Positions 6,271-6,358 of a DNA stretch of 6,358 nucleotides are shown here, piece by piece. A program made the translations under genes and the position numbers. Position 1 is the first letter of the stretch; every line of letters starts with the position of its first letter. The stretch covers positions 1 to 6,358 of the forward strand of contig JAURMB010000067.1 of NCBI GenBank assembly GCA_030831045.1. Direction: 5' to 3'. A model generated the notes under the pieces. The model searched no databases, was not told the DNA's origin, and saw only the letters and a program-made list of their open reading frames with translations. The DNA comes from Schleiferiaceae bacterium. Its GTDB lineage: Bacteria > Bacteroidota > Bacteroidia > Flavobacteriales > Schleiferiaceae.

Positions 6271-6358
6271 TTAGGCGTGTGCGTGCTGAAGCGCAGCCTC
6301 GACAAACGAGGTAAACAGCGGGTGCGGCGCTTCGACAGTGGAGCGGTACTCCGGGTGA
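6271..6358 (-). CDS. pyrG: CTP synthase, C-terminal end (partial)
   Basis: Only the last 28 codons plus TAA are in the window; the gene enters from the right edge. The peptide begins HPEYRSTVEAPHPLFTSFVE and ends AALQHAHA. It matches the C-terminus of CTP synthase, where the HPE at its beginning holds the catalytic His and Glu of the class I glutamine amidotransferase triad and HPLF follows in nearly all members. CTP synthase makes CTP from UTP, ATP and glutamine in the cytoplasm. The synthetase domain and the amidotransferase Cys lie outside the window. The stop codon is 3 bp upstream of yidC. Confidence 0.9.
   Translation of the reverse strand, partial: HPEYRSTVEAPHPLFTSFVEAALQHAHA

Noticed and set aside
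1..6358. Mobile elements, CRISPR, tRNA/rRNA, toxin-antitoxin or defence genes
   Set aside because: I looked for repeat arrays, transposase motifs, tRNA-like folds and small gene pairs and saw none; nearly all of the window is explained by seven coding regions.

Overview
The window looks like an ordinary piece of chromosome from a GC-rich member of the Bacteroidota. The main evidence is the protein types: a YidC of the Bacteroidota pattern (NNYSSGLSYYYFISN near its C-terminus, Lys instead of Arg in the first conserved-domain helix) directly behind pyrG, an Omp28-like thioredoxin-fold lipoprotein, a secreted endonuclease/exonuclease/phosphatase-type protein, a long QueA variant, and start codons without Shine-Dalgarno sequences. 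The order or family cannot be fixed from this sequence alone.

Layout, left to right. 1-661 (minus) is the N-terminal part of a GT-B glycosyltransferase that runs off the left edge. A 44-bp divergent spacer (662-705) separates it from a plus-strand run: a long QueA-family protein (706-1935), a secreted EEP-fold hydrolase (1971-2939) and an Omp28-like lipoprotein (2987-3955). The gaps of 35 and 47 bp suggest co-transcription, and the run ends in a strong hairpin-plus-T terminator at 3979-4003. From the right edge a minus-strand run comes the other way: the last 28 codons of pyrG (6271-6358), yidC (4549-6267) and a PaiA-like acetyltransferase (4002-4568). There are 3 bp between pyrG and yidC, and yidC overlaps the acetyltransferase by 20 bp, so these three are very likely one operon. 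Its last stop codon lies inside the T tract of the opposing terminator.

Functionally the window mixes housekeeping and envelope genes: CTP synthesis, inner-membrane protein insertion, tRNA queuosine modification, a probable polyamine/small-molecule acetyltransferase, a glycan-building enzyme and two exported proteins. The genes do not form a single visible pathway.

Coding density is very high; no non-coding stretch exceeds 50 bp. I see no tRNA, rRNA, CRISPR array, insertion sequence, phage gene or defence gene. I found no convincing undescribed system. The items most worth a second look are the divergent QueA with its central insertion, the altered NHWPSR-type motif in the EEP protein, and the small inverted repeats placed directly before two start codons.
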